Positions 27,209-36,320 are shown, counted from the stretch's first letter. The stretch is DNA of 64,000 bases from Pseudomonas fulva NBRC 16637 = DSM 17717 (GCF_000730565.1 NZ_BBIQ01000005.1:62001-126000); one strand, 5' to 3'. Program-made: numbers and translations. Notes: generated by a model not told the origin, from the letters alone.

Positions 27209-27257
27209 CTGTACTGGATTGTACATGGCATCTGCGCGCACATCGGTGTTGTACTGG
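27209..27257. promoter_or_regulatory. Three direct repeats of YTGTACTGG between MocR and EamA genes
   Basis: CTGTACTGG begins at 27209, TTGTACATGG at 27219 and TTGTACTGG at 27249. The starts are 10 and 30 bases apart, so all three face the same side of the helix. MocR-type regulators of the PdxR kind are known to bind direct repeats; this is the natural candidate operator. Confidence 0.6.
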
Positions 27258-27282
27258 CTTCATTGACGACAAGGAGTGCGAG

Positions 27283-28152
27283 ATGCAGAGAACAGCAAGC
27301 GGCTGGATCAACGGTTTTATCGGCGTGGTCATTTTCGCAGGCTCCTTGCCCGCAACGCGCGTGGCAGTGGCAGCGTTCGAACCCACCTTTCTGACCTGCG
27401 CAAGGGCAACCATTGCCGCGTTGGTGGGTGCTTGTTGCCTGATCTTGCTGCGTCAGCCCCAGCCTCGACGAGGCGATTGGCCATCCCTGGCCGTGACAGC
27501 GCTCGGCGTCGTGGTTGGGTTTCCGCTATTGACTGCATTGGCCTTGCAGCACGTCAGCTCAGCCCACTCCATTGTGTTTGTGGGTCTGCTGCCGCTGTGC
27601 ACCGCCGGCTTTGCCGTGCTGCGCGGTGGCGAGCGTCCCAGACCGTTGTTCTGGGCATTTTCGTTGGCAGGTGCCGGGTTGGTGGCGGGCTATGCATCGG
27701 CCTATGCAGGGCAGGCTTCGATAGTGGGTGATGGGTTGATGGTCGCGGCAGTCGTGGTATGCGGATTGGGGTATGCAGAAGGTGCACGACTGTCTCGCAC
27801 ATTGGGCGGCTGGCAGGTCATCAGCTGGTCGTTGTTGCTCGCGCTGCCCGCGATGCTGGTGTTGGCGGTCATCACCATGCCCACGATGGCGAACCTGACG
27901 CAAGTCGGCGCCTCTGCCTGGTTCAGCTTCGGTTATGTCTCGTTGTTCAGCATGTTCATCGGATTCGTGTTCTGGTATCGCGGGCTCGTCCAGGGCGGGA
28001 TTGCGGCGGTCGGCCAATTGCAGTTGGTACAGCCCTTCATTGGGCTGGGCTTGGCAGCAGTCTTACTGCACGAGCAGGTGAGCTGGGCCATGGTGTCGGT
28101 GACGGTGGGTGCGGTGCTGTGCGTTGCCGGGGCCAAGCGGTTCGCCCATTGA
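27283..28152 (+). CDS. EamA/DMT-family transporter divergent from the MocR gene
   Basis: The 289-residue inner-membrane protein has about ten helices in two EamA repeats (INGFIGVVIFAGSLPATRVA opening; second repeat IVGDGLMVAAVVVCGLGYAE; ending GLGLAAVLLHEQVSWAMVSV). Such proteins export amino acids or related metabolites. ACAAGGAGTGCGAG precedes the ATG. The divergent MocR gene suggests an amino-acid- or vitamin B6-linked signal. Confidence 0.9.
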   Translation: MQRTASGWINGFIGVVIFAGSLPATRVAVAAFEPTFLTCARATIAALVGACCLILLRQPQPRRGDWPSLAVTALGVVVGFPLLTALALQHVSSAHSIVFVGLLPLCTAGFAVLRGGERPRPLFWAFSLAGAGLVAGYASAYAGQASIVGDGLMVAAVVVCGLGYAEGARLSRTLGGWQVISWSLLLALPAMLVLAVITMPTMANLTQVGASAWFSFGYVSLFSMFIGFVFWYRGLVQGGIAAVGQLQLVQPFIGLGLAAVLLHEQVSWAMVSVTVGAVLCVAGAKRFAH

Positions 28153-28233
28153 CGCTCAACCCTGCGGTGGAACTGGAACCAGGCAACTGATTGCTGAACC
28201 AGTAGCCACCCGCTTTGGTTTAACCTGCCGCTG

Positions 28234-28611
28234 TCAGCGCAGCAGGGTCTGAATCTTGTCATGCAATGTGTCGAGGTCGAACGGCTTGGCCAGGATGGGC
28301 GCCTTGCGGGTGATCGGGCTACCGGACTCCAGGATCTCCGCTGGATAGCCGCTGATGAAGATCACCTTCAGGTCTGGCCGCAACTTGACTGCGGGTTCAG
28401 CGATTTCCACGCCTGAGATGCCACCGGGCAAGCGGAAGTCGGTCACCATCAGGTCCAGGTGCGGCTTGCTGGCCAGGATGGCAAACGCCTGCTCGCCATC
28501 TTCGGCTACCAGCACGTGGTACCCCTCCCCGGCCAGGTAGTCCCGCAAAATCATGCGAATAGCCGGTTCATCCTCGACGACCAGCACCACATCTTGTGCA
28601 TCTTCACTCAT
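28234..28611 (-). CDS. Stand-alone response regulator receiver
   Basis: The 125-residue protein is a single receiver domain: VLVVEDEPAIRM (acidic pair), MVTDFRLPGG with the phospho-acceptor Asp, ISGYPAE and ILAKPFD with the conserved Lys. No output domain is present, so it works by protein contact or as a phosphate sink. I place the start at 28611 (AAGG upstream). It lies 45 bases after the receiver-kinase gene and is the last gene of the five-gene operon. Confidence 0.85.
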   Translation of the reverse strand: MSEDAQDVVLVVEDEPAIRMILRDYLAGEGYHVLVAEDGEQAFAILASKPHLDLMVTDFRLPGGISGVEIAEPAVKLRPDLKVIFISGYPAEILESGSPITRKAPILAKPFDLDTLHDKIQTLLR

Positions 28612-28656
28612 ATCGAAACCTTGGAAATTCTTGCAGTTTGCCATCAGACCCCGGGC

Positions 28657-29883
28657 TCACGCAGAGGTTGCCCGCGCCTGATCGTTTTGTTGTTCGCACA
28701 CGCCAAGCGGCAATTGCAGGGTGAACGTGGCACCTTGGCCCTCCTCGCTTTCGACCAGAATACGCCCGCAGTGGGCCTGGACGATCTGCTCGGAGATGTA
28801 GAGCCCAAGCCCCAGGCCACCCGTCGCCTTGTGGTTCGAGACCCGCTCGAACTGCTGGAAGATACGCTGCTGGTTGGCCGCACCAATGCCAATGCCATTG
28901 TCTTGCACCTGCACGCATGCCATGCCGTCCAGCTCGAACACCCGTACGTGTACAGGCTTGCGCTCCCCATAGCGCAGGGCGTTGGACAGCAGGTTCGCCA
29001 GCACTTGCTCGATGCGAAATTCGTCCCACTCGCCAGCCAGGCACCCGTCACAGTGCAGGTCGATTCGGGTATCCAGCGCGATCGCTTGCGCCGTGAAGTT
29101 CTCCACCAGCCCCCGTACCAGTTGGCTGAGGTCAAACAGCTTCGGGCGCAGTGAGAGTTTACCGGTGCGGATGCGTGACACGTCGAGCATGTCTTCGATC
29201 AGCCGTATCAGGCTGTTGATCTGACGCTCGTCGCGCTCGACCATGGCCTTGAGCTTTTCCTCACTGAAAGCCTCCAGATTGCCCCTGGCCAGGTTCAGCT
29301 TGCGCAGTTGCGTTTCCAGGATCAAACCGTTCAAAGGCGTTCTCACCTCATGGGAAACGATGGACATGAAATCGTCACGCATCCGCACGGCGTGCTCCAG
29401 CTCGCAGCGCGCGCTTTGCAGCTTATCCAGCAAGGCCTCCTGCTCCTGCCGGCTGCGCTCGAGCGCTTGCAGTTGCTGGTCGAGCACTTTGCGTTGTCGG
29501 TAGAGATCCACGAAAACCGACACTTTGCTTTTGACCGCCATGGTATCGAGCGGTTTGTAGAGAAAATCCACGGCGCCGCTTTCGTAGCCCTTGAAGGCAT
29601 AGTTCATTTCGCGCCCAGCCGCGGTCACGAACACGATAGGGATGTTGCGGGTTTTTTCGGTACCGCGCATCAGCTCGGCCAGCTCGAAACCGTTCATGCC
29701 AGGCATCTGCACATCTAGGATGGCCAAGGCGAATTCGTGCTCAAGCAGCAGTGACAACGCCGCTTCGGCGGACTGGGCTTGATGCACCTCGCGATCGTCA
29801 CCCTGTATGAGGGCATCGAGGGCCAGGAGATTTTCTGGCAGATCGTCGACGATCAGGAGTTTGGCGATGGTCTGGCTTAACAT
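28657..29883 (-). CDS. Receiver-histidine kinase (REC-HisKA-HATPase)
   Basis: The 408-residue soluble protein has an N-terminal receiver (about 5-125: LLIVDDLPENLLAL, AILDVQMPGMNG, FLYKPLD), a coiled-coil linker (130-175), a HisKA domain with FMSIVSHEVRTPLNG near 180, and HATPase_c (to 400; NLLSNALRYG, QDNGIGIG, GLGLGLYIS). Having the receiver at the front suggests that an upstream kinase controls this one. Its start overlaps the CheB stop by 7 bases, pointing to coupled translation. Confidence 0.9.
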   Translation of the reverse strand: MLSQTIAKLLIVDDLPENLLALDALIQGDDREVHQAQSAEAALSLLLEHEFALAILDVQMPGMNGFELAELMRGTEKTRNIPIVFVTAAGREMNYAFKGYESGAVDFLYKPLDTMAVKSKVSVFVDLYRQRKVLDQQLQALERSRQEQEALLDKLQSARCELEHAVRMRDDFMSIVSHEVRTPLNGLILETQLRKLNLARGNLEAFSEEKLKAMVERDERQINSLIRLIEDMLDVSRIRTGKLSLRPKLFDLSQLVRGLVENFTAQAIALDTRIDLHCDGCLAGEWDEFRIEQVLANLLSNALRYGERKPVHVRVFELDGMACVQVQDNGIGIGAANQQRIFQQFERVSNHKATGGLGLGLYISEQIVQAHCGRILVESEEGQGATFTLQLPLGVCEQQNDQARATSA

Positions 29884-30452
29884 GCGCTGGATTCCAGAGT
29901 ACCAAGCAACTGCTCGATACCACTCAAAGGAAGAATATGGTCGGGACGATGCAGGGCCAAAGCGGCCTCCGGCATCAGCGCGACCTGTGCATCGCGAGGG
30001 TCCTGGACAATGGTCCGGCCGCCGCTGTTCTTGATGTACGCAAGGCCTTGGGCGCCATCTTCATTTGCGCCAGTGAGCAGTATACCCAGCAGTGCCGCGC
30101 CATAGGCATCGGCTGCCGACATGAACAGGTAGTCGATCGAAGGCCTGGAAAAGTGCTGCGCCGGCTCCTGGCTCAGAGAAAGGGTGAAGTCGCATTCTAC
30201 CGAGAGGTGGTAACCAGGGCCCGCCACGAAGATACCGCCGTCTTGCAAAGGCTGCTTGTCGCGTGCCTCGAGCACTGGTCGGCCCAAGCGACGTTGCAGC
30301 ACTTCAGCCAGATGACTATGCCGGTCCTCGGGCAGATGCAACAGGCACACCACAGGCACCTTGCACGCCCCTGGCAACCCGCCGAGCACCTTGAACAAGG
30401 CAGTCACACCGCCCGCCGAGGCGCCGATCACGACAGCTTGTATGCCCTTCAT
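29877..30452 (-). CDS. Single-domain CheB-type methylesterase
   Basis: The 191-residue protein is only the CheB catalytic domain: VIGASAGGVTALF with nucleophilic Ser, CLLHLPEDRHSHL with the His, and LLTGANEDGAQGL with the Asp. There is no receiver domain, so activity is not set by direct phosphorylation. It would remove methyl esters from, or deamidate, the targets of the upstream CheR. It overlaps CheR by four bases and the next kinase gene by seven. Confidence 0.9.
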   Translation of the reverse strand: MKGIQAVVIGASAGGVTALFKVLGGLPGACKVPVVCLLHLPEDRHSHLAEVLQRRLGRPVLEARDKQPLQDGGIFVAGPGYHLSVECDFTLSLSQEPAQHFSRPSIDYLFMSAADAYGAALLGILLTGANEDGAQGLAYIKNSGGRTIVQDPRDAQVALMPEAALALHRPDHILPLSGIEQLLGTLESSAC

Positions 30453-31270
30453 GACTTGCGGTAGATCCGTTCAGGCTTGACCCAGGGCTCGAAGCGCTGG
30501 CTGTAGGCCGAGAAATCAACCGACTCCTTGCTGCCCAGCACCAGAAAACCCCGGTGGCAAAGGGACTCATGGAACAGGCCCAGGGCGCGGTCCTGCAGGA
30601 CCTTGTCGAAATAGATGAGCACGTTGCGGCACGAGACGAGCTGGGTTTCCGAGAACACACTGTCGGTGGCCAGGCTGTGATCGGCGAAGGTCACCTGCTC
30701 ACGCAAGGTGCTGTCCATGATGGCGTTGCCGTAAGCAGCAGTGTAGTAATCGGAGAAGTCGCGTCGCCCACCGGCCAACCTGTAGTTTTCTTCATACTCG
30801 CGCATGCTTGGCATGGAATAGATGCCTTGCTTGGCTTTTTCCAGCGAGTGCGGGTTGATGTCGGTGGCGTAGATGATGGTGCGCTCCAGCAGACCCTCCT
30901 CGCGCAGCAAGATGGCCATCGAATACACCTCCTCGCCTGTGCTGCAGCCGGCGATCCAGATCTTTATCGATGGCCATGTGCGCAACAGCGGAACCACTTC
31001 GTTGCGCAGGGCAAGGAAGTGGCCAGGGTCGCGAAACATCTCGCTGACTGGAATCGTCAGGTACTGCAACAACTGCATGAACATGCCAGGGTCATGCAGT
31101 ACCCGCTCCTGAAGTGCAGACACGGTCTGGCAGTCGAACTGGCGCAGGGCATGCAGGATCCGGCGCTTGATCGAAGCGCCAGAATAATTGCGGAAATCGT
31201 AGCTGTACTTGAGGTAGATGGCCTCGATGAGCAAGCGGATCTCGATGTCGGTATTGCGTTCGCTAATCAA
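30449..31270 (-). CDS. CheR-type methyltransferase
   Basis: The 273-residue AdoMet-dependent glutamate methyltransferase has the N-terminal helical domain (YSYDFRNYSGASIKRRI), the motif WIAGCSTGEEVYSMAI, and VSCRNVLIYFDK near the end. I prefer the TTG at 31270: it overlaps the upstream stop as TTGA and has TGGAG 6 bases before it. A GTG at 31294 has no such site. No chemoreceptor is encoded nearby, so the methylated protein is unknown. Confidence 0.9.
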   Translation of the reverse strand: MISERNTDIEIRLLIEAIYLKYSYDFRNYSGASIKRRILHALRQFDCQTVSALQERVLHDPGMFMQLLQYLTIPVSEMFRDPGHFLALRNEVVPLLRTWPSIKIWIAGCSTGEEVYSMAILLREEGLLERTIIYATDINPHSLEKAKQGIYSMPSMREYEENYRLAGGRRDFSDYYTAAYGNAIMDSTLREQVTFADHSLATDSVFSETQLVSCRNVLIYFDKVLQDRALGLFHESLCHRGFLVLGSKESVDFSAYSQRFEPWVKPERIYRKS

Positions 31271-34200
31271 ATTCGCTCCAGTTGCGGCAACCACACACGT
31301 ATCAGCGAGAACAGGCGGTCCAGGTCGATGGGCTTTGCCAGGTAATCATTGGCGCCGGCCTGCAGGCAGCGGTGCTGGTCGTCCTTCATCGCCTTGGCAG
31401 TCACGGCGATGATCGGCAGCTTGCGCCAGCGAGGCTGCTGGCGGATCAGCCGGGTCGCTTCGAACCCATCCATTTCCGGCATCATGACGTCCATCAATAC
31501 CAGGTCGATATCCTCATGCTGTTCGAGGCGTTCGATGGCTTCGCGGCCGTTGCGGCCGATTTCGACGATGGCCCCCTTGTGCTCCAGGGCACTGGTCAGG
31601 GCAAAGATGTTGCGCACATCGTCGTCCACCAGCAGGATCTTGCGCCCTTCGAATACCTTGTCGCGGCTTCGCGCCGTCTTGAGCATACGCTGACGCTCAT
31701 GGGACAGCTGCGATTCCACCTTATGCAGGAACAGGGTGACCTCATCGAGCAGACGCTCGGGCGAGCGTGCGCCCTTGATGATGATCGAGCGCGAATACTT
31801 GAGCAGGTCGGCCTCCTCTTCACGCGTCAGGTTACGACCTGTGTAGACGATCACAGGTGGGAACGCGCGGATATCTTCAGCCGTCATGCGCTTGAGCAAC
31901 TCGTTACCGAGCATGTCAGGCAGCTTGAGGTCGATGATCATGCAGTCGTAGACGTTTTCGCGCAGCAGTGCCAAGGCTTCCTGGGCCAGGCCCACAGCGG
32001 TGATCTCGACGTCTTCGTCGCCGATCAGCCGGGCAATGCTCTCTCGCTGCAGGTCATCGTCCTCTACCAGCAGGATACGCTTGAGCTTCTGGGTCAGCTT
32101 GGCTTCCAGGCGCGCGAAGACTTCCTTGAGCTCTTCGCGGCTGGTGGGTTTGACCGCATAACCGACTGCGCCCATGTGCATGGCCGCTTCGACGCGGTCC
32201 TCGACCGAAATGATATGCACCGGGATGTGCCGCGTCTCGGCTTGTTCCTTCAGGCGCTGCAGTACGGTCAGGCCGGAATGGTCCGGCAGTCGCATGTCCA
32301 GCAGTACGGCATCGGGCAGGAACCGAGCAGCCAGCTCGAAGCCCTCGTCGGCGCCATGGGCCACCAGGCAGCTGTAGCCCAGTTCATGGGCCAGATCGAA
32401 GAGAATACGGGCAAAGTTTGGCTCGTCCTCAATGACCAGAATGCAGCGGTTGGTGAACGGCGCCCGCTCGCGGTCATCGGTGAAGGCCAGGATCGGCGGT
32501 TTGGCCGCCGCTGCTGGCGGCTGGATGACCGATGGCAACGCAGTCACCGCAGGGCGTAGGGTAAGCGGCGCGACGGGCTGTTCGTCGACATCATGGCGCT
32601 CTGGCAGTACCAGGCTGAATACGCTGCCTTGGCCCGGCGTGCTCTGTACGGTGATCTGCCCGCCCAACAGGCGGGCCAGGTCGCGGGAGATGGACAGGCC
32701 CAGCCCGGTGCCACCATAGCGGCGGTTACTGGTGCCATCGACCTGGTGGAATGCACCGAAAATGGCTTGCTGCTGATCGGGCGCGATGCCAATCCCGGTG
32801 TCGCGCACCGCGAACACGATGCCGGCCTCGGGCTGGTAGCCGATATTCAGGCTGACCTGACCCCGCTCGGTGAACTTGATGGCGTTGGACAACAGGTTCT
32901 TGAGGATCTGTTCCAGGCGCTGGCGATCGGTGAACAGGGTAGCCGGCACGTGCTCGGCCGCTGTGACCTCGAAGCCCAGCCCCTTCTGAGAGGCCAGTGG
33001 CGTGAACATGTCACGCAAGCCCTCGACCAGCCGTTCGACGTGGGTCGTTTCGGGGCGCACCTCAAGCTTGCCGGCTTCGACCTTGGCAATGTCCAGAATG
33101 TCATTGATGAGGTTAAGGAGGTCATTGCCCGCCGAGTAGATGGACTCGGCGAATTTGACCTGCTCCTGGCTCAGGTTGCCTTCGCCGTTCTCGGCAAGCA
33201 GCTTGGCCAGGATCAGCGAGCTGTTGAGCGGCGTGCGCAGCTCATGGGACATGTTGGCAAGGAATTCGGACTTGTACTTGCTCGAACGCTGCAGCTCATC
33301 GGCACGAGCCTGAAGCTCGGCCTGTGCACGGCTAAGCTCCTCGTTCTTGAGGTCCAGTGCATCGGTGCGCTCGGACAATTGCTCGTTGGTCTGCTCAAGC
33401 TCCGCCTGTTGGGTCTCAAGGTAAGCCTGGGACTCCTTGAGCACCCGGGACTGCTCTTCGAGTTCTTCGTTGGCGGTTTTCAGCTCTTCCTGCTGGACCT
33501 GTAGCTCTTCGTTGAGCTGCTGGGTTTCGGCCAGCACTTCCTGCAGGCGTTGACGGTAGCGGGCGCTTTCGATGGACATGCCCAGGTTGCCCGCCACACG
33601 CTCGAGCATCTCCGCGTCGCGGTCCTGCAAGGGGCGCAGCAGGCCCAGCTCGATGACACCGTTGACTTGACCGTCCTCGGTGGCCGGCACGATCAGGCCG
33701 CTGCGAGGCAGGCCCTTGCCCAGGCCCGACGCCAACCGGTAATAGTCTTCCGGCAAGGCATCGAGGCGGATCAACCGTTCTTCACGCACCGCTTGTGCCA
33801 GCAAGCCGTGATGATCACCCAGCACCTGCTCGCGGGCCTGTTCCTGGGCTTCGAGCCCATAACTGGCCACCCGCACCAGGCGGCCATGTTCATCACGCAC
33901 ATACACGGCGCCAACCACGCTGCCCAGGTAGGCAGCGAAGAACCGCAGGATTTTGTCACCCAGCATGGGCAAGGACAATTGACCCAGCACCTGCTGGGCC
34001 AGTTGGGTCTGGCCGTTACGCAGCCAGGCCTGATGCTCCAGTCGCTCTGCAGCGCGCTGCTGGGCCTGCAAGTTCTTGGTGTAGCTGTCGGACAAGGCCA
34101 GCAGGTCTCGGCGTCCGAGGTAGGCGAGCAATGCGCTGAGCCCGACCAGCAACACAATGAACGTGATGATGCCCGCGACGGTGACAGTGCTGACCGTCTC

Positions 34201-34713
34201 GTTACGGGTCATGCGCAGCTGTTGCTCGGCGCCGATCAGGTCCTCGAATTCCTTGCGGATTTCGTCGGTCAGGCGTTTGCCACGGCCGTTACCGATCAGT
34301 TCTCGGTATCCCCCTTCGGCGCGGCGCAGGTCGATCATCTGGCTGCCGAAGTCGTTCCACGCGCCCTGCAGCGCGATCAGCCGATCAATGCGCTCGACCT
34401 GCTGGGGATTATCCTCGACCATGCTTCGCAGGCTTTGCAGGCTGTTGAAGATCCTGGGCTTGGCCACCTCGTACGGGTCCAGGAAACGCTCATCGCCTGT
34501 GATCAGAAAACCGCGCATCCCGGTTTCCATGTCGATCGAGAGCTTGAGCGTTTCGTTGGCGTTACCGATCACTTGGTCGGTATGTTCCACCCACTGCATG
34601 GCAGACAGCAGGTAGTTGATAACGGCGACGAACGCCACGGCACCGAGCAGGCCGAGCCCCAGGGGCAGGCCGATGTTGCGGCTCAACAGCTTGCGAAAGC
34701 TACGTTGATCCAT
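31267..34713 (-). CDS. CHASE3-GAF hybrid histidine kinase with three receivers
   Basis: The roughly 1148-residue inner-membrane sensor has TM1 (about 10-35), a periplasmic CHASE3 domain (to about 175; ETGMRGFLITGDERFLDPY), TM2, a GAF domain (240-385), a 100-residue E/Q-rich coiled coil, HisKA (FLANMSHELRTPLNS) and HATPase, then receivers at roughly 765-880 (LLDMRLPD), 890-1005 (IIDLKLPD) and 1025-1140 (LMDVMMPEMDG). The second receiver has KGARSP where the Lys-Pro motif is expected. It starts the five-gene operon. The first codon is uncertain: 34713, 34731 and TTG 34749 are all possible. Confidence 0.88.
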   Translation of the reverse strand: MDQRSFRKLLSRNIGLPLGLGLLGAVAFVAVINYLLSAMQWVEHTDQVIGNANETLKLSIDMETGMRGFLITGDERFLDPYEVAKPRIFNSLQSLRSMVEDNPQQVERIDRLIALQGAWNDFGSQMIDLRRAEGGYRELIGNGRGKRLTDEIRKEFEDLIGAEQQLRMTRNETVSTVTVAGIITFIVLLVGLSALLAYLGRRDLLALSDSYTKNLQAQQRAAERLEHQAWLRNGQTQLAQQVLGQLSLPMLGDKILRFFAAYLGSVVGAVYVRDEHGRLVRVASYGLEAQEQAREQVLGDHHGLLAQAVREERLIRLDALPEDYYRLASGLGKGLPRSGLIVPATEDGQVNGVIELGLLRPLQDRDAEMLERVAGNLGMSIESARYRQRLQEVLAETQQLNEELQVQQEELKTANEELEEQSRVLKESQAYLETQQAELEQTNEQLSERTDALDLKNEELSRAQAELQARADELQRSSKYKSEFLANMSHELRTPLNSSLILAKLLAENGEGNLSQEQVKFAESIYSAGNDLLNLINDILDIAKVEAGKLEVRPETTHVERLVEGLRDMFTPLASQKGLGFEVTAAEHVPATLFTDRQRLEQILKNLLSNAIKFTERGQVSLNIGYQPEAGIVFAVRDTGIGIAPDQQQAIFGAFHQVDGTSNRRYGGTGLGLSISRDLARLLGGQITVQSTPGQGSVFSLVLPERHDVDEQPVAPLTLRPAVTALPSVIQPPAAAAKPPILAFTDDRERAPFTNRCILVIEDEPNFARILFDLAHELGYSCLVAHGADEGFELAARFLPDAVLLDMRLPDHSGLTVLQRLKEQAETRHIPVHIISVEDRVEAAMHMGAVGYAVKPTSREELKEVFARLEAKLTQKLKRILLVEDDDLQRESIARLIGDEDVEITAVGLAQEALALLRENVYDCMIIDLKLPDMLGNELLKRMTAEDIRAFPPVIVYTGRNLTREEEADLLKYSRSIIIKGARSPERLLDEVTLFLHKVESQLSHERQRMLKTARSRDKVFEGRKILLVDDDVRNIFALTSALEHKGAIVEIGRNGREAIERLEQHEDIDLVLMDVMMPEMDGFEATRLIRQQPRWRKLPIIAVTAKAMKDDQHRCLQAGANDYLAKPIDLDRLFSLIRVWLPQLERI

Positions 34714-34966
34714 CGAGGCAGCTTGTATCATCTGAAAACGCCCGAGCAAATGAGGTCCATGAACAGCATGGTCAATCTTTCCTTATGGTAAGGGGCAGCC
34801 CCTGGCCTGGCGCACGCCCTGATCAGCGTGCCCGGCATTTAGCCAGCATTTGAAACATACCTGCTCCAATCGTTCCATCGGATCGATCAGATAGGTATTC
34901 TTCGGGAACTTCTGGGCCCTGGCGACGCACAGAACAAAAGACATTCAACAAGACAGGATCTGAACC

Positions 34967-35326
34967 ATGTCCCTTCTGGTAGTCGAGGACGACGACATCG
35001 TACGCATGCTCATGGTCGAGGTCCTCGACGAATTGAAATATGACGTGATCGAGGCGCAAGACGCCACGACCGCACAGAAAGTACTCGAAAATCCTGACCA
35101 AACGCTCGAACTCATGATAACCGATGTTGGCTTGCCGGACATGGATGGCCATGACCTGGCCAAGCGTGCACGCGCACTGCGTCCAGGGCTTCCTGTGCTG
35201 TTCGCCAGTGGCTATGGCGACAACGTCGAAGTGCCTGAAGGCATGTACAGAATTGGCAAGCCTTACTCCATTGACCAATTGCGAGACAAGGTGGCCTCTA
35301 TCCTTGATGCCCATCAAGCGGGGTAG
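34967..35326 (+). CDS. Stand-alone response regulator receiver, divergent from the hybrid kinase
   Basis: The 119-residue single receiver has LLVVEDDDIVRMLM, the acceptor Asp in MITDVGLPDMDG, FASGYGD and IGKPYSIDQL. It is divergent from the hybrid kinase (gap about 250 bases, which holds both promoters but no further gene that I can see). A likely phosphate partner of that kinase. Its 3' end overlaps the convergent cobF gene by 29 bases. Confidence 0.87.
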   Translation: MSLLVVEDDDIVRMLMVEVLDELKYDVIEAQDATTAQKVLENPDQTLELMITDVGLPDMDGHDLAKRARALRPGLPVLFASGYGDNVEVPEGMYRIGKPYSIDQLRDKVASILDAHQAG

Positions 35327-36104
35327 TTGGTTCGGCTTGATAATCCGTTGTCGGGCGTGCTTCACGGCGCAGCAGGTAGATGTCCATTATCCAGCCCTTG
35401 CGCCTGCGTAGAGTTGACCGGGCCTCCACAATGCGTGCCTTGACCGCGTCAAGTGGCCCGGCGATCACCATCTCGTCTGCGGTTCCCAGGTAGGCCCCCC
35501 AGAAGATCGTGAGCGCCGGATCGGACAGCTCAGCAAAGACGCAGGCACTGTCGAGCATCACCACAACATTGTCGACTTGTTCGAGATCCGCCAGCCGCCG
35601 TCCTGGCAGCACGATCAACGGCTCACCGGCACGTGTGAGCGCGATCTGGTGACGGGCGGCCAACAGCTGCATGCTGCTTATTCCTGGTACAACCTTCAAA
35701 GCAAGCGACACGCCCTGCTCGCGGACCAATTCCATCACACGTAGCGTGCTGTCGTACAAGCCTGGTTCACCCCACAGTAAAAATGCGCCGGTCTGCCCTG
35801 GATGCAGTTGCGCCTGCAGCAGCGAGGCATACGCCATGGCCCTCTGACGGTGCCAGACATCGACCGACTCGGCATACCCTGGAGCCTGCCTGGCGCGTCG
35901 CGGGTCGGTAATCTGCACGATGCGATAGCTGTCGTCGGGTAGGTAGCGCTGCAGGATCGCCTTGCGCACCTCCAGAAGGTCCTGGACCTCGGGACCTTTG
36001 TCCATGACGAAAAACACGTCTACGCAGCGTAACGCCTCGACCGCTTCGTAGGTCAACTGACGAGGATCGCCAGCACCAATGCCGATCAGCAGTACCTGTA
36101 TCAT
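35298..36104 (-). CDS. cobF: Precorrin-6A synthase (deacetylating)
   Basis: The 268-residue tetrapyrrole methylase should methylate C-1 of precorrin-5 with loss of acetate in aerobic cobalamin synthesis. It begins VLLIGIGAGDPRQLTYEAVE, with WGEPGLYDSTLR and VPGISSMQLLAARHQIALTR in the AdoMet pocket, typical of CobF. The ATG at 36104 follows GGGAGGGGAA. No other cob gene is adjacent; solitary cobF occurs in pseudomonads. No B12 riboswitch was recognised in the leader. Confidence 0.9.
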   Translation of the reverse strand: MIQVLLIGIGAGDPRQLTYEAVEALRCVDVFFVMDKGPEVQDLLEVRKAILQRYLPDDSYRIVQITDPRRARQAPGYAESVDVWHRQRAMAYASLLQAQLHPGQTGAFLLWGEPGLYDSTLRVMELVREQGVSLALKVVPGISSMQLLAARHQIALTRAGEPLIVLPGRRLADLEQVDNVVVMLDSACVFAELSDPALTIFWGAYLGTADEMVIAGPLDAVKARIVEARSTLRRRKGWIMDIYLLRREARPTTDYQAEPTTPLDGHQG

Positions 36105-36263
36105 TTCCCCTCCCGTGCCATTTCGCCCACTCGCTAAAAGGCGACTGGCCATGAATGTGCTCGCGTTGGCGCAATGATGAAACCTCAACACTTGCTTCAC
36201 ACTTTTTTCACAGCGCCATAGGCATCATCAACACAGCTAACGGACTAGCGACCCCATCACGCG

Positions 36264-36320
36264 CCCGCACACGCGGGCCTCTAATTCCAGCGCCCTGCCT
36301 TCAGCAGGGCGCTTTCATTT
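36264..36320 (+). ncRNA. Candidate small RNA end: two hairpins, the second a terminator
   Basis: GCCCGC/GCGGGC (36264-36279) is followed by a 9-bp stem GCGCCCTGC/GCAGGGCGC with loop CTTCA (36290-36312) and TTTCATTT. The U-rich side is on the + strand, yet no + gene lies between the cobF start (36104) and here. A short transcript starting in the 36170-36260 interval would explain it. No convincing promoter was found, so the 5' end is unknown. Confidence 0.4.

Noticed and set aside
31282..34791. Long plus-strand frames (31282-32559, 32593-33504, 33550-34791)
   Set aside because: All lie opposite the hybrid kinase with its unmistakable CHASE3, kinase and receiver motifs. Composition is that of antisense high-GC DNA.
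36105..36200. Cobalamin riboswitch upstream of cobF
   Set aside because: No B12-box or matching stem pattern was seen in the leader on the minus strand.
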